Below, one piece after another: positions 8,684 to 21,389 of a DNA stretch of 64,000 nt (position 1 is its first letter; each line of letters starts with the position of its first letter). The DNA comes from Amblyomma americanum (taxonomy: Eukaryota > Arthropoda > Arachnida > Ixodida > Ixodidae). The DNA lies in NCBI RefSeq assembly GCF_052857255.1, contig NC_135498.1, positions 160,565,124-160,629,123 on the forward strand, written 5' to 3'. The notes under the pieces are model-generated. The model ran no database searches. It was not told the origin of the DNA and was given only the letters and a program-made list of their open reading frames with translations. Made by a program: the position numbers and the translations under genes.

Positions 8684-11600
8684 CTGTGGGCATGAGAAAG
8701 GGACAGGTGTAGAAATTTGCGAAGCGCGAAATGCCTGAAAAACTGTGGCAATTGATTATTGTAGAAGAGTTACCATGATGTTTAGGAAAACCTTACTAGA
8801 CTTATTCGCAGTATACTTATCGCATACTTTTTCTATTTTGTCCAAGAACACCGTACTTCGAACTAGGAGAAAAATTCTGATTCCTTTAGTTTCCTCTTGT
8901 TTAGCCCTTCCCTAGCTCTAAATAGCAACCTTTCTTTTTGCTTAGGGGTGAGTAATCAGTTAAAAATTCTCTTCACAGTTTTCTATGCTGTTCACCACCG
9001 GGCATCCCTCTCATGTTACACCCTGATGTACATTTCGCTGATGTGTACTACTCTTTTGCCCCATTTTTGCAGAAGCCCTCACTAGTGGCATCAGTATTTT
9101 CTACTAATAATTGAAACATGAAAATTCAGCGGACATTTACCCCTTCAGAAAGCTGTACTTCAGTAACAGCTCCGGTGGTTTGGAGCGAGTGAGAATCGTT
9201 TAATGCATAGAATGTTTGGGTGGGCCCTCATTTCAGGAGCCCGTTGGCTTTTGTCGCCGTTCTTTCTTGGTTCACCAACGAAAGGTGGTCGTAAGAATGT
9301 CAGCCGGACAGCGCCGCCCCCCCCCCCCCCCAGTCCTCAGTTGTTGGGTTATTGATTCTTGATATAGCTGTGTTTTTCTGGTATGCTCATACCATATGGT
9401 ATAAGTCAGCCACTTCATCGCAGATCGCCCAGTGCGGATCGTACGAATTTGGAAAGATATTGCTGAATTTTACAGGATTTATGAAAGTTGCAATTTCCTT
9501 AAAATGGCCCCTTTATCCCTGTTTAGATTTTTGTGCGGTTCGGCGCATACTTTACTCGTTAATCTCAAATGCTGGAGTAAATCTCTGTACCTTAATAGTG
9601 GTTCAGAATAATTATGTTCCTGCGAATTTTGGGGGCCCCAAACCAATAGTGTGCGGGCAGCGGCGTGCGCGCCTTCGTTTCCAACATCCTCGGAGTGTCC
9701 TGGAGTCCAGATGACTGTGGATTTAAAGTCTGCATCTTCTTTAGTACTGGGAATTTTTTTGCGTGCTTACCAATCCTTCCTCTTGTATAGTTACGACATG
9801 CAATCTGGGAGTCCATAATTACACACGAGACCTTCCTGGAAACCATCACAGAAGCTATCGCCGCTCCCTGAGCCTGTGCGATTCTCTGGCATCGAATTGA
9901 TGCCCTATTAACTAATTTCCCTTGCGCATCCGTGCATGCTGCCATCGATATCCCGTTGACCGTTACTGCCGCGTCCACGGAAATTGCCTCTTCCATCGCA
10001 CCCCATGTTCTCCTGATGGCGTCCGCCCTAGCCTTCCTGCTCTTCTTATGATATTCGGAGTGTATATTTCTCAGAATGGGCTGGGCCTCGTTCTTGCTTC
10101 TAAGCTGATGTCCCAAGTCCTCTTTGTCCTCCGTAAACCAAATTCATGGGAGCCCTAGTATATCGAGTACACCCTTTCCTGTCCTGCTTCCTGACAGCCG
10201 CATCCTCTGCGATATCGGATGGCCTTCAGTAATTTCATCTACACTATTGTGAATGCCCATCTGCAGTAATCTTTTTGTTCCTGCCTTGACCTTGATACCA
10301 AGTGCTCTTTTATATACTTTGCATAATATGACGTCAAGCTTATCCTTCTCACTTTTCTTCCAATGCAGATAATGTGCTGTGTTAGCTATCAAGTTCGCAA
10401 TAAAAGCCTGTATTAACTTTATGGTTTCTTTTTCTTCCAGTCCATGCCTGTAGTTTAATACCCTACTAATCATTCTTGCCACTTGCTCATTTGTTGCCTG
10501 CAATCGCCTAATCACTTTCGCATTGTTGCCCTTGGCGTCTATTAACAGACCTACGGTTGTCGCGAGTGGCACCTCTTGAATTTGCATTCCCCCACAAATA
10601 CTACAAAGGGGTGAGAGTCTCCTTTCTTGGTAAATGTCAGTAACACTGATTTGTTCGGTGCGCATTGGAGCCCACAGCTATTAGCGTATTCTTGTACGGT
10701 ATCCGCGCACATTTTAGTCTTTCCTGCAAGCTACAAATTGGCCCTCCGGATGTCAAATCGTAATGTCGTCAGCATACAGCGCGTATCTGACACCCTGTAT
10801 GCTGTCGAACCTACTCGGTAGTCTTAACAGGGCAATGTTGAAGAGCAAAGGGCACAGCATTGCACCCTGCAGTGTGCCCCTACTTCCCAGCAGCGTGAAC
10901 TCTGATTTTACTTCTTCGACATTGAGCCTAACTGTTCGGTTCGAGAGAAATTATTTGATAAAATTATACGTCCTTACACCCAAAATGTAGTCCTGTAAAG
11001 TTTTGAGTAAGATATGATGTTTGACACTGTCAAATGCACCTTTGAGGTCTAATGTTAGAAACGCCCTGGTCGGATAGCCTCTAGGTTTGTCGATTATTTC
11101 TTCTTTTTATCTCTAAATTACATCTTCAGTCGAAAGGTTTGGTCTGAACCCAAACATGTGTTTTGGAAGAGGCCACTTTTATCTTAGTGTCTGTAAATTC
11201 TTTTTTTTTATCAACTTGCCGGTGCATGACGTTAGCGATATTTACCTCAAATTATCGATGCCGATCTCTTCACCGGGTTTCGGAATAAACAGAACTTCTG
11301 CGGGCTTCCATTCCTCAGGAAGTTTTCTTTCCGACCCACATTTGTAACAGAATTCTGTGATAGCCTCCAGCGACTTGTCGTCCAAGTTAGCTGGCATGTT
11401 GGTCGTAACCTGATCTCCGCCAGGGCACGTATTCCTCCTCATGTCCACGAGTGCGGCACGCACCCCCCATGTTGTGACCTCCTGCATTTCCTCATTTTGT
11501 GTGCCCGTGTATTCTTTAACCTCCATACCAGAAATCCTCCGATTGTATGTATCTCCTTTTAAGTTCTGCAATCAGCTCCATTTTGCTCCCCTTCAAGCTG

Positions 11601-13382
11601 TGTATGGTCTTCAACATATTTACTTTGTTCTCTCTTTTGCTCTTTCTTGGGGCCATCAGGCATCTCAATGTGGACCAGGTTATCTTGAGGTTAAGTCTGT
11701 CATTTAAAGAGTCGCAGAGGTCGTGCCAGTTAGTCTTGGCCAAATTACGCATGCTTACGCGCGCTGCGTGAGCTGTGCTGTTGCTATTGTTTTGTTTAGT
11801 TTTCTGTTTAGCTCCTGCCTCTTCCACCTCTTTATAAGAGCTCTCCTCGCTTCTCGTAGATGCAATTAATGCGGGTTCATGGCCGGAAAGTCCTCCGATG
11901 TCTAGATCTTTTTGGTGTGATTTTGCAGATCCTCCAAAAGCGTTTTCACCCATGCCTCATAATTGCCAAAGCTGTGCTCCTAATTTTCGCTCCTGCTCCT
12001 CCTTCTAGCTGCTACACACCCTGACTTTATTCCAATTTGGAATTCTAGCTTCCCCCCCTCTTTCCGCGGCTCTTGTTGCACTCAACTGTAGTCTCCAAGA
12101 TAAAGGGATCGCTTTCCAAGTTCTCCTTAAGTTCTCCCAGGCTTCATGTCTTAGATTTTTACCTAGAGTTGAATAATAACTAGTGTCCTTACAGACACTA
12201 TTACCCACTCTAGTAGGCCCGCTTGGGTTCGTTAGGATTCTTAGCGTTTCATTGGTCATTGCATCTGCTAAGTGCTTTCCCTTCGCAATCTCATACGAGC
12301 AGCCCCATAGGTAGCTTGCGGCGTTGAGGTCCCCTACAATTAGCAGTGGACCTCCACTAGCCGCAATTTTGGTCGATCTAATAATTTTCGCGGATCTGCC
12401 CCTTCTGTCATTCGGCCTGCAATAGATATTTACGATCCAAGTACTCTTGTTTTTCCTACAAAGGGGTAACATTTCTATGCAAGTATATTCTACCTCCTTC
12501 ACTTCCAGATCACCGATTTGTGCCGCGTATTCTTTGCGTACTAATATGCATGTGCTTGAGTGAAAATGAAACGTTTTGTATTCAATTAGCTTCGCTCCCG
12601 CAGTGGTCTCCAGCAGTGCTATTACCGTGATTTTGAGATCAACGCTATTTACTTATTGCTGTAATGTAGCCCGTTGTTTCCTAAATCCTCTGCAGTTCTT
12701 TTGCCAAATTATTGATTTTGTTTACTATGACTGTCCATCTTATCCGGTACACGCATCGTTATCATCGTCTAAAACTCTATTGCGAGTCAAACTCTTGATA
12801 GAGGTCCTTTTGACCAGCGTAGTTATTTCCTTATTGTTCCTGTCCATCTTAATCTTAAGAGAAGCTATTTCATTTTGCTGTACGCCTGCCGCCCGTCGGA
12901 GCTGATGTTGGTTAAGCTGTAACTGCTGGATGGGGGACAGCTTTGGGGGACAGGCCCTGGATTATAGATTTTCATGATTCTTTTTAAATTATTCATTCCC
13001 GGTGGTTTGTAATGCAGATGTGAGTCAGAATGTTTAGTACCTTTTTGTATGACTGCGTTCGCGCCGCTACTCTTGCATTCGCGCCGTCGATAAACTCAAG
13101 AAAACGTCTTGGACAAAGAGAGCAGGAGTAGCCGTGGGCAGTAATCAGTTAACAGAGGCGTAAGTGAGGCATGGAGACTGCGTGAGGCGCACCCTCCGTT
13201 TCGCCATTGGCTCTCGCTGCGCGCACCTTGACACTAACGACGACTTTTAAAATTGAAATCTTTTAAAATTGGTAGTAGCGCCACACCACTGAGGCTTCTT
13301 CTACCGATGGACCTAAAACCTCAACGCAGGTGGCGTCGCTTTTACTAAATGAAACGCCTTGCAACAACGGATGTTTACTTAC
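8684..13382 (-). other. Gene A intron, invaded by a LINE
   Basis: The donor GTAAGT (13382 downward) and the acceptor CCCACAG (ending 8684) bound a 4.7-kb phase-1 intron. About 3.4 kb of it is the LINE at 9592-12960, on the same strand as the gene. The remainder holds a poly-C run at about 9316-9331 and unrecognised sequence at 8690-9590 and 12960-13380. Confidence 0.65.
9592..12960 (-). mobile_element. LINE with endonuclease, RT and RNase H (I-like), decayed
   Basis: Read on the minus strand, the ORF2-type domains occur in order. The endonuclease start is at about 12710 (WQKNCRGFRKQRATLQQ), followed by VNIYCRPN and LLIVGDLNAASYLWGCSYEI (12005-12502). An RT entry region follows (LPEEWKPAEVLFIPKPG, about 11290), then the RT core YALYADDI at about 10765 and the thumb (YRHGLEEKETIKLIQAF, about 10400). 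RNase H is at 9592-10116 (SVDAAVTVNGISMAACTDAQ, then IMDSQIACRNYTRGRIGKHA). Several frameshifts and stops show it is inactive. It is near full length for ORF2, but no ORF1 was recognised. It lies in the gene A intron in the gene's own orientation and is probably related to the copy at 4735-5927. Confidence 0.87.
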
Positions 13383-13446
13383 GTTGAAGAATAATCGCGC
13401 AGACAGCGAAAATAAGAACCGTGGCTTTTCCGTTCATATTTTCCGC
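13383..13446 (-). CDS. Gene A, coding exon 1: signal peptide
   Basis: The ATG is at 13437-13435. The 55-nt coding part encodes the hydrophobic leader MNGKATVLIFAVCAIILQ and stops one nucleotide into the next codon at the donor GTAAGT (13382 downward). An acceptor-like TTTTCAG ends at 13447, leaving 9 nt of 5' UTR in this exon; a second acceptor candidate lies further upstream. The same length, phase and leader pattern occur in genes B and C. The leader would direct the peptide into the secretory pathway. The upstream non-coding exon and promoter were not identified. Confidence 0.78.
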
Positions 13447-13449
13447 CTG

Positions 13450-14090
13450 AAAAGTCAACGTTCGAAGAATCTGCGAGGGGAGAAAAGGGAATCTGGTCAT
13501 TCACTGTGCATTCACGATGGTCATCTTACATGGCCTCTGAACGCAATCGGATTTAAGCGCCATTTGCGTAATCTTTAAGACGAAAATACATGCGCATGTT
13601 AAGGACCAAGCTGGGCTAGTTGGCATTGGCTTACCACGGACAGAACGTTAGAACGCTAAAAAGAGAAAGGCAGCCACTAAAAGAGAGGACGTGGGAAGGA
13701 CATGTCCTGTCTATAAGTGGTTGCTTTCGTCTTTTTATCGCGGTAACGTTATTTCCGTCATTTGTTAGTGTTTCCATTCTATGTTGTTAGTGGACCCTTA
13801 GACCTACGCTCACCACCAGGCATAAGAGGGCGTTCGATAGGACGCGAAGCAAAAACCTCGAGCACTGTATTCTCGTCCCGCCATTCTGTTGGAATTTCTC
13901 ACACCAAGTATGGCCGGGAAGACACGTTGCCTTCCGGCTTTTCAAGTAATTACTTCATGTCTGACCTAGTGGTTTCAGCAGCTCCCTCGTATTCGAGACG
14001 TGCGGGGTTCGATCGCCTGCACCACCGAGTAGCCGCCGATGATACAATTGGCCCCTGCTTAACCCTGGCCTGATGCTGGCAAGAAGACAC
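13450..14090. other. Spacer, nothing recognised
   Basis: This stretch holds the presumed upstream intron or promoter side of gene A and short motif-free open frames. A phrase near 13600-13740 looks like repeat-derived sequence but could not be assigned. Confidence 0.4.
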
Positions 14091-14094
14091 GGTC

Positions 14095-14955
14095 TTGCCA
14101 ATCCTGTTCACCGTCTGTTTGTAGGAGGTATTCCGAGGCCTGAATTGGGAACAGTTGCGGATAAGACCTAATGGAGAACACTTCAGTAATCTGCGATGCC
14201 TGCTAATTCAGGCAGATGGTGAACTGCAAATCATTATCAATGAGTTAAACAGGCAGAGCAGAACGGTGGGTCTAAAAGTGATCATGCAGAAAACCAAAGT
14301 ACTGTTCAACTGTCTAGCAAGGAAAAAGCAGTTCACAGTTGGCAGCGAAGTGCTGGAAGTGGTAATGAAATACTTCTAGTAAGGGCAGGTAATGACAGCT
14401 GATGCGATCATGAGAGAGAAATAACTACAAGGATAAGAATGGGGTGGAGCGCATATGGCAGGTTCCCTCAGATCATGAGTGGCAGTTTACCAATATCACT
14501 CAATAGAAAATTGCACAGCAGCTCTCTATCTTGCTTGTACTCACCTACGGGGCAGAAACGTTGAAGCTAACGAAAAGGGTTCCGCTTAAGTTAAGGACAA
14601 CGCAGAGAGCCATGGAAAGAAAAATGGTAGGTGTAACTTTAAGAGACCGGAAGCGGGCAGAGTGGGTGTGGGAACAAACGCGGCTTAATGACAACCTAGT
14701 CGAAATCAAGAGGAAGAAATTGGCTTGGGCAGGGCATGTAAAGCGAAGGCAAGATAACCACTCGTCCTTAAGGGTAACGGATTGGATTCCAAGAGAAGGC
14801 AAGAGTAGCAGGGGGCGGCACAAGGTTAGGCGGGCGGATGAGATTAAGAAGTTTGCAGCATAGGGTGGACGCAGCTGGCAAAGGACTGGGTTAACTACAG
14901 ATACAGGGGAGAGGCCTTTAACCTGCAGTGGGTCAAGTCAGGCTGATGATGATGA
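14095..14955 (+). mobile_element. RTE-like LINE, 3' half of ORF2
   Basis: The plus strand encodes the RT palm to C-terminus of a non-LTR element: ELNRQSRTVGLKVIMQKTKV (about 14240), then LTYGAETLKLTKR, LRTTQRAMERKMVGVTLRDR, KRAEWVWEQTRLNDNL, KKLAWAGHVKRR and a final SRGRHKVRRADEIKKFAA. It ends in a short GAT repeat (about 14944-14956), the typical 3' tail of this group. Frameshifts separate 14155-14379 from 14531-14863. The same family supplies the fragments at 22906-23278 and 62249-62870. The clade name is from memory of motifs, so RTE-like is the safe label. Confidence 0.85.
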
Positions 14956-14959
14956 TGCT

Positions 14960-17630
14960 CGGATCATCTGGGGTGAATTGCTAGGGAAATTGTGTCTGGT
15001 CTGGTGTGAATTTCCAGAAAAAATGGGTCTTCGGCTCCAGCTTCATTGGTGCGAAATACCATCTGCCATGGCGCTCTTTGGCCAAGCGCCTTTTGTGCCG
15101 TAAAACTTCATCCTCATCATCATCATAATCATCAACATTTAAACCTTGTGTGGTTTCTTGCTTCGCGCCGCGCAAGCATTGGCTAAAAGCCAGCGAACGT
15201 GGTACGCCTTCCTTTGTTGTGGTATCCCATCGTTGCATACTTTTCTTTCATCACCGCTGCCGTGGAAGAGTTAAACATAATTTATGTAAATTCCCTCAAG
15301 ATCCCTGCATCAATGCGTGAATTTCAGCCGTTTCTTGGAACAACATTCGTCCTGGAGAAAATTATGCACGTTTACCCACAGCTTCTACCCTACTATTGAC
15401 AGTGGTAATGTGCAACTGTTTGACACTAACAGGAAAGACAGCACAGAAGATAATTGGCTTCTCACATTCATTATTACTTTTCGTCAAAAGAATCGTCTAT
15501 GGTTCTCGTTATGCGCGGGCTTAGCCGCTGCTAGCAACTTGAAGGTTTCTTCTGCAAAGGCCCACTCGGATTGTCGGGCACAAAAGAGCCAACATTTAAA
15601 TTGAAGGAGGGCTTTCCAAAATGTTTTGCATAAGAATTAGCCGATACGTGTATCAGATATAAGGAAGCTCACCGGAGAATACAATCGGTGTGCGTAGTTC
15701 GCCATGGTCACTCATAGGCCATCGAACCTATGCTCGTTGCTTTCGATAGATTAATACCGCAGCGTTTCCCAGGTACTTTTCGAGGTTTATGTGGAGCTCC
15801 CATCCCCACAGAAAGTACTGAACCCAGAATTGGCCAGCAAATAATCAGCCAGCAACAAATGTACGAATGCAGTGCATATACATATTTCTCAGGCGCCAAG
15901 GATTGCGATATTCGTTCTCACGTGCATATCCACTCAGATTTCATTGATAATAAATTCGTCTTCCTTTGGGTCTTTCGAGGGAATCTCTTCCGTAAAATAT
16001 CGGTGACAGAACGGATATTACGAACAATTGTGCAGCTGTCTTTTTTCTGAAAGAAGCATTTCAAACCACTTGCAGAGGAATGTTTCCACCTGAAGACCTC
16101 GAAATTTTTTTCCTCTACTACAAGAGTGTAACGCTGACTACGCTTATCAGCTACTAGACTTTCCGCTAAATACACCGACATAACTGCTAAAAAATACGAA
16201 TTCTCATACATGGCCCTCGAAATTAAAGATATTATACTAACGCTGAAGTGCTAGTGGGAAAGCAATGCAGCGCTTACCTCTATGTTTGGGCGCCGGCTGC
16301 AGCGAATACCAGAACTCTAGAATGAGCCCACTTTTATGCAGATTTGTCTGCTACAGACGAATGAAGAAAGAACTTGATCATAGAAAACACATCCGCTGGT
16401 GTTAACACCATAAAAGCCATCTGTCAAAGATTGATAGCAGGAAATTGGGGTAAATCGCTCTCATCGCTAGCTTGTGCCAGAGAAACATTCGCCGCTTTAA
16501 AATCAGCCACAAGGTGGCTCCGGATTCTTTTTTTCCTTCTTTCAGAGTAGTCTTCTGTCCTGTGTCGTGAAAACACCGAAAATAGGTATAAATGTGCAAT
16601 TATACGAAATTATCTTACTTCCGATGGTCGAAGCTAGAACAACCTTTTTGTCACAGAAACACTGCAGGACTATTCCGCAAAAAAATCTTCATGCTAGCCA
16701 TCACTCTCACTTATTCTAGACACGTGTACCGTGCTCGTAACTTTCTACATGTTCTATGTACTCGCACACCGTCACTTTATGATACAGGAATAGACACAAG
16801 CCGAAAAGCGTGGAGAATGTGAATGGGAAACGCCACCTGTTGAAAGTCCCGCCAGGCCACGTGGCGCACAAAGGGTTTACTGGACGAGATAATTTCTTGT
16901 TCACTTTTATTGACGGCTCAATTTGTGAGCATAATTTACAGGAGAGAAGGGGGTGCACTTGGCAACTGGCGTGTAATGTGTGTGGGCCACTCTTACAATG
17001 AAAATACCTAGGATTCCTTCTCTCACACACTATTGCTGATGCTTGGTAGAACCTCCCGAGAACGTCTCAAGAATTTTCCACCCCATGTTAGCAATGGCCT
17101 AAGCTACCTGCTTTTTTCCTCTAATTGTTTTCAATTTATGTGAAACATTACATTTAAAAGAAACGATGTTTATGTGAATAAACACATTGCAACAGTTTAT
17201 GTGAAGAAGTAACAAGTGCTCGTGGAGCATGCGAAGCGTGAGGACGACAGTTCCTCTCATATTCGACAGATGTGGATGACTCATGATTCAAGCCTAGCCA
17301 CACCGCTTGTCCCGTGTGCAATCTTAGCAAAGCCTGGACTGCCGGCGGGCAGATAAAAAGATAAAATTCACGGAAGAAATAGCAAAATGTGTTAGAATAC
17401 ATATTTGTAGGGACGCTTTATCGTTTCAAAATGCCAGAGGCAACTTTTAAATTGAACTACAGATCCATCATTGCAAGATTATTAGTACTCCGAGAATTCA
17501 ACACATTTTCCGCTTTATAGAGCAGTGCAAATACTGAAGCATTAAAATTTGGCTTTCATGAATGCGGAGCGGTGTGAGTTCCGTGACACAGTGTATACCG
17601 TGAAAGCATAGCTCGCATCTAGTCTGCCTT
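14960..17630. other. Long non-coding stretch with a short TCA/ATC-rich patch
   Basis: A TCATCATCATCATAATCATC patch lies at about 15111-15133. Nothing else recognisable was found on either strand in 2.6 kb. Short open frames have no motif and no splice-bounded context. Confidence 0.45.
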
Positions 17631-17633
17631 GCC

Positions 17634-17952
17634 CCGCCGCGGTGGCTCAGTGGTTAGGGCGCTCGACTACTGATCCGGAGTTGCCGGGTTCGAACCCGAC
17701 CGCAGCGGCTGCGTTTTTATGGAGGAAAAACGCTAAGGCGCCCGTGTGCAGTGCGTTGTCAGTGCACGTTAAAGATACCCAGGTGGTCGAAATTATTCCG
17801 GAGCCCTCCACTACGGCACCTATTCTTCCTTTCTTCTTTCATTCCCTCCTTTATCCTTTCCCTTACGGCGCGGTTCAGGTGTCCAAAGATATATGAGACA
17901 GATACTGCGCCACTTCATTTCCCTAAAAAACAATTATTATTATTATTATTAG
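17634..17952 (+). repeat. Ruka-like SINE, long subfamily, with ATT tail
   Basis: The head is well preserved (GGTGGCTCAGTGGTTAGGGC as A box region, GGGTTCGAACCCGACC as B box). The body has GTGTGCAGTGCGTTGTCAGT and ACCCAGGTGGTCGAAATTAT. A pyrimidine-rich segment and a 3' end ATGAGACAGATACTGCGCCA follow, then CAATTATTATTATTATT. The 3' segment is shared with the copy at 57722-58033 but not with the shorter copies, so two subfamilies are present. Confidence 0.88.
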
Positions 17953-18596
17953 TCTCCCGCCGATGTGCGCTGCGTGAGCCGTCGCCGTGTGATCGTGCTC
18001 CCATGCTGGTAGATTATTAACAAATATCTGCATAAATTCGGTTGTTTTCAACTCATCATTGTGCATCTGCACTTGGGACGGGACTAGCCTCTAAATATGG
18101 GCCCGAAACGTGTTCGGAAATTTGCTTTTTATAATTTTATAAGTATGAAATAAATTCGGTTCAACTGATATAAATTCGATCTAATTGATTTCAAACGCGC
18201 AACAAGATATTCCTCGCGGCTGAATGTACATCCCCCGTCAAAACTCTTCAGGCCACAGCGGTCACTTTTGGTGGCTTGAATGTTCCTTTAATTACCTCTG
18301 TAGAGGACCATTCAAAGAACACGCATGGCAGCAAGCGTCTCTACCACGGAAAGAAACCTCCTTGCTTATCAAAGCCCTGTGGTCTTTATTGAGGCCGTGA
18401 TAACTCCATAATGCGGGTCGAACCGAAAACCTTTGGCTTGGTGACTTGTGGCCAAGACTGTACATATACCAACCGAAATATGTCCGCCTTGCGAACATGC
18501 CCCCGTTTCTTCCGGTGCCCTGATGCCCTTCAGCGCTTACGAAGCGGGTCTCGAAAAAATAATTTCGCCGTTGATAAGAGGTGTGGTGTATAGGGT

Positions 18597-18788
18597 AAGA
18601 CTGAGGCTATTTGGGACGCTGCAGTGGAGGGCTCGGGATAATTTTGATCAGCTGGGCTTCTTTAACGAGCACTGACATTTCACAGTACACGGGCCTGTAG
18701 AATTTCGCCTGCATCGAAATGCGCCCACCCCGGCTGCGATCGAGCCCGCCTTTTCCCAATCAGCAGCCGAGCACCGTAACTACTGAGG
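18597..18788 (-). repeat. Ruka-like SINE, degraded copy
   Basis: On the minus strand the family landmarks are recognisable but eroded: a GGTGCTCGGCTGCTG head, a CGAAATTCTACAGGCCCGTG body, and CACTGCAGCGTCCC near the tail. The first part of the head is missing. Confidence 0.75.
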
Positions 18789-18789
18789 A

Positions 18790-19960
18790 AAAGACCTATC
18801 TAGAAAATTAGCGTTTCTAGGACCTGAAGGCGCTGCCCGTAGTGGCCCCGTAAAAGAGGGCGACTTCGTACCGAGTACCTGCTTGCTTCGCTGCTTCACA
18901 CAGCAGACGTGCACTGGGCACACGACAGTTCACCGTATCACACAGTTTTCTTATGGCAAATGCGTGCGCCTGACGGAATACTTTAACGATTACCGTTTTC
19001 TCTTCACCGGAAATTATTGTGCATTTCGTTTCAGCCGTTTCGCTCAGTGATATCACCGGACGTCTATATCACTGGACGTCTATACCCTTGAGCGCACCAA
19101 ACATTTTTAATGGTGATACTACGCTGTGACAACGGAAAGTGAGAAAACTCTCCCAGCAGGGAACAAGAGCAGACGCTCTCTCCGACGGTTCCGGTGAACC
19201 TCGACCCGTCGCCCCTCAGGGTTCCGCGAAAAGATTCTGAACAGCGAGCATCACGCAGCTGCGGCTGCCGACGCGGGTGCTCTCCGCACGCACCTACATC
19301 CGGCGTGCCCCGACGCCGAACGACAGGCTGGCGGCGCTCTCTTCCGACTACGTTTTATTTGTCATGAGTCTCAAACAGGACATTGCATCCTGTGACAACG
19401 GGCCTCGCTCTGCGCTGCCGAGCAAGGCCACGCCGCCCGCTTGGGGTATGGCTCCCACGCAGTCGAAGACACCCGCGCGGGCGCCCGCAATGTTGATACC
19501 TCGTCCTACCAAAAGAATTTTCATGCAGCACAGCGACCATTCTCAAGTGAACCACTTGCAGTGACCACTGGGCAGCATGTCACTGTTCACGCTCTATCAA
19601 AAATTTACACCTCGACCGTGGAGAAGATATTAGTGCTCACAAAGCTGGTGCCCACCCTCATCGCAGAAGCTCTATGGCCTCACCGGGCCTCACAGTGTAT
19701 AACTCACCATCTGTTGTGGTACAGTGCCGCTGGCGAGGCTTCCCTAATAATGCCTATTAAATGAATATTCGCCTCCGGGACGAGAAACTCAACACATGGG
19801 CGTTCTTCCTATTACAACATAATTCTCTTCTTCCTCTGTGGTTTCTATGCATAACACTATCCTTCAATTCCTGACCACCGATGCACCTTTTACGGCCTAC
19901 AGCCAGGTAAATCTGCCATTTATGTACACATATCAGTACCTCGTTACCTCGTACGCTGCT
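18790..19960. other. Non-coding stretch with a small direct repeat
   Basis: TATCACCGGACGTCTATA and TATCACTGGACGTCTATA lie in tandem at about 19051-19084. No gene or transposon protein was recognised. The open frames at 19277-19764 overlap on both strands and have no motif. Confidence 0.4.
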
Positions 19961-21320
19961 CGACCTTGAACCATGGTGCAATAATCGTCAAGAGGTTGTT
20001 GCCCCACTGGCTAAACCTACACGCACTCCTCTTATTTTAAATTCCTTCTATGGCCGACCTTCGTCCGCGTCTCCAAACATTGGACGGATTCGTTTTCGTC
20101 GCGCAACAAATCCATGTATTCCTATCCTAGAGAATGGCGAACTCAGCGGTATGCATACTGCATCGGGTTACGCACTGTCTTCTTCTAGGGGTGTGCACAT
20201 TCAGCATACATTTTTAGATCTTGGTCAGAATTGGTGGTTAGGCCCTGGCAACCCTCGTTGGCATACCGAACCTGACACCTGGCGCAGTTACCACAGCCCG
20301 ATCCTAATCTCCCTTACACCATCGCGTGTACGCGCACTTTGCCGCAGCATACACATAACATCAGGGGATTCTGTCGTTGCAGGCGACCGGTTGCCTACGC
20401 TCAACCGCTTTTTTGCTCTCTCTACTCTTCGGCGGCCAAGGCGACTCACACCGCCTCCACAACAGTAAATGAAGATCAGCCAAACCGAGACGTGCACCTA
20501 ATAAACCAGTGGGCGCTCTGTCGAGAGGCAGATAGCTACGCTTCTAAGGGCCGAATAACCCCTCGGCGCTACCTGATCTTCACCGTGCTCCTAACAACAG
20601 CCCGCCCTACAGCGCGCACTCGATGTATAACATCTCGCTTCCCTCCTCTTGGTCTGACCCTCTCAACTGCTAAGCCATGTTTCAGTCATGTTGAAAATAT
20701 AGCCGGCCCACGAAAAACCACACTTTGCATCGTCGCAATAGATAATTCTCCAATTCCCAACGTTAAAACAGCTTGAATTCCTGGCCATGTTGTTATAACA
20801 GGGACCGGCACCCCATGCTTGAGAGCCATCCGTAAATCAGCGCACGCTACGCTCGGCTTCATCCGCTGTACAGCCATGCGTTCTGGCGGTGCCCGTGCAC
20901 ACCACGCCGCGGATAATGCACCGAGCGCAATTCCGTCGTCTCACCCGCTAAAAATGGGATTCCCTTCATGCTATCACGGGGCTGTACGCGCCGTCACCTG
21001 ATCCCTTTCTTACAGAATATGCTCAACTTAATTACGCCATTCATTGAACAGCGTGAGGCAAACTGAGCACGCAAAACAGTCTCTTCAGCTTCACTGTGTA
21101 ACGACACTCCCTCTATGATCGTATTGTCAGCTTACTAACGACGGCTCTACCGCTACACCACCGGTGTCAACCTCGCGCCTTCCTCAAGGGTGCATACTTT
21201 ATAATGGTGCATCATCTACTGAACAGCAAGGAATTATCTTTTTCTACAGCCCTTCCCATCCTGACTTTAATTGTCGCGTGACATATACCGTGGACACCTC
21301 CAGCCCTCTGGCTCTGGCGC
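19960..21320 (+). mobile_element. Possible highly degraded LINE (endonuclease and RNase H echoes)
   Basis: On the plus strand, WRSYHSPILISLTPSRVR (about 20279-20330) resembles the GSDHxPIxIxL end of a LINE endonuclease. A phrase near 20775-20800 (IPGHVVITG) resembles the WIPGHVGIxGN motif of LINE RNase H. The RT between them is absent and no frame stays open. This may be an internally deleted LINE, but similarity this weak could be coincidence. Confidence 0.25.
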
Positions 21321-21328
21321 TGCAAGCG

Positions 21329-21329
<1 letters not shown>

Positions 21330-21374
<45 letters not shown>

Positions 21375-21387
21375 TAATAATAATAAT
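21330..21387. repeat. (AAT)n microsatellite, probable LINE tail
   Basis: About 58 bp of AAT triplets with two interruptions. It lies directly downstream of the minus-strand LINE at 21390-23870. Read on the minus strand it is (ATT)n, the usual 3' tail of CR1-like elements. Confidence 0.85.
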
Positions 21388-21389
21388 GA

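Noticed and set aside
8295..8738. Plus-strand 147-codon and 76-codon open frames with DLSWASWTSPGPL-type repeats
   Set aside because: They are antisense shadows of the 45-bp repeat in gene A exon 2. The minus strand has acceptor, phase match, paralogue and poly(A) support; the plus strand has none.
9316..9331. Poly-C run as a functional element
   Set aside because: Simple homopolymer in an intron; slippage explains it.
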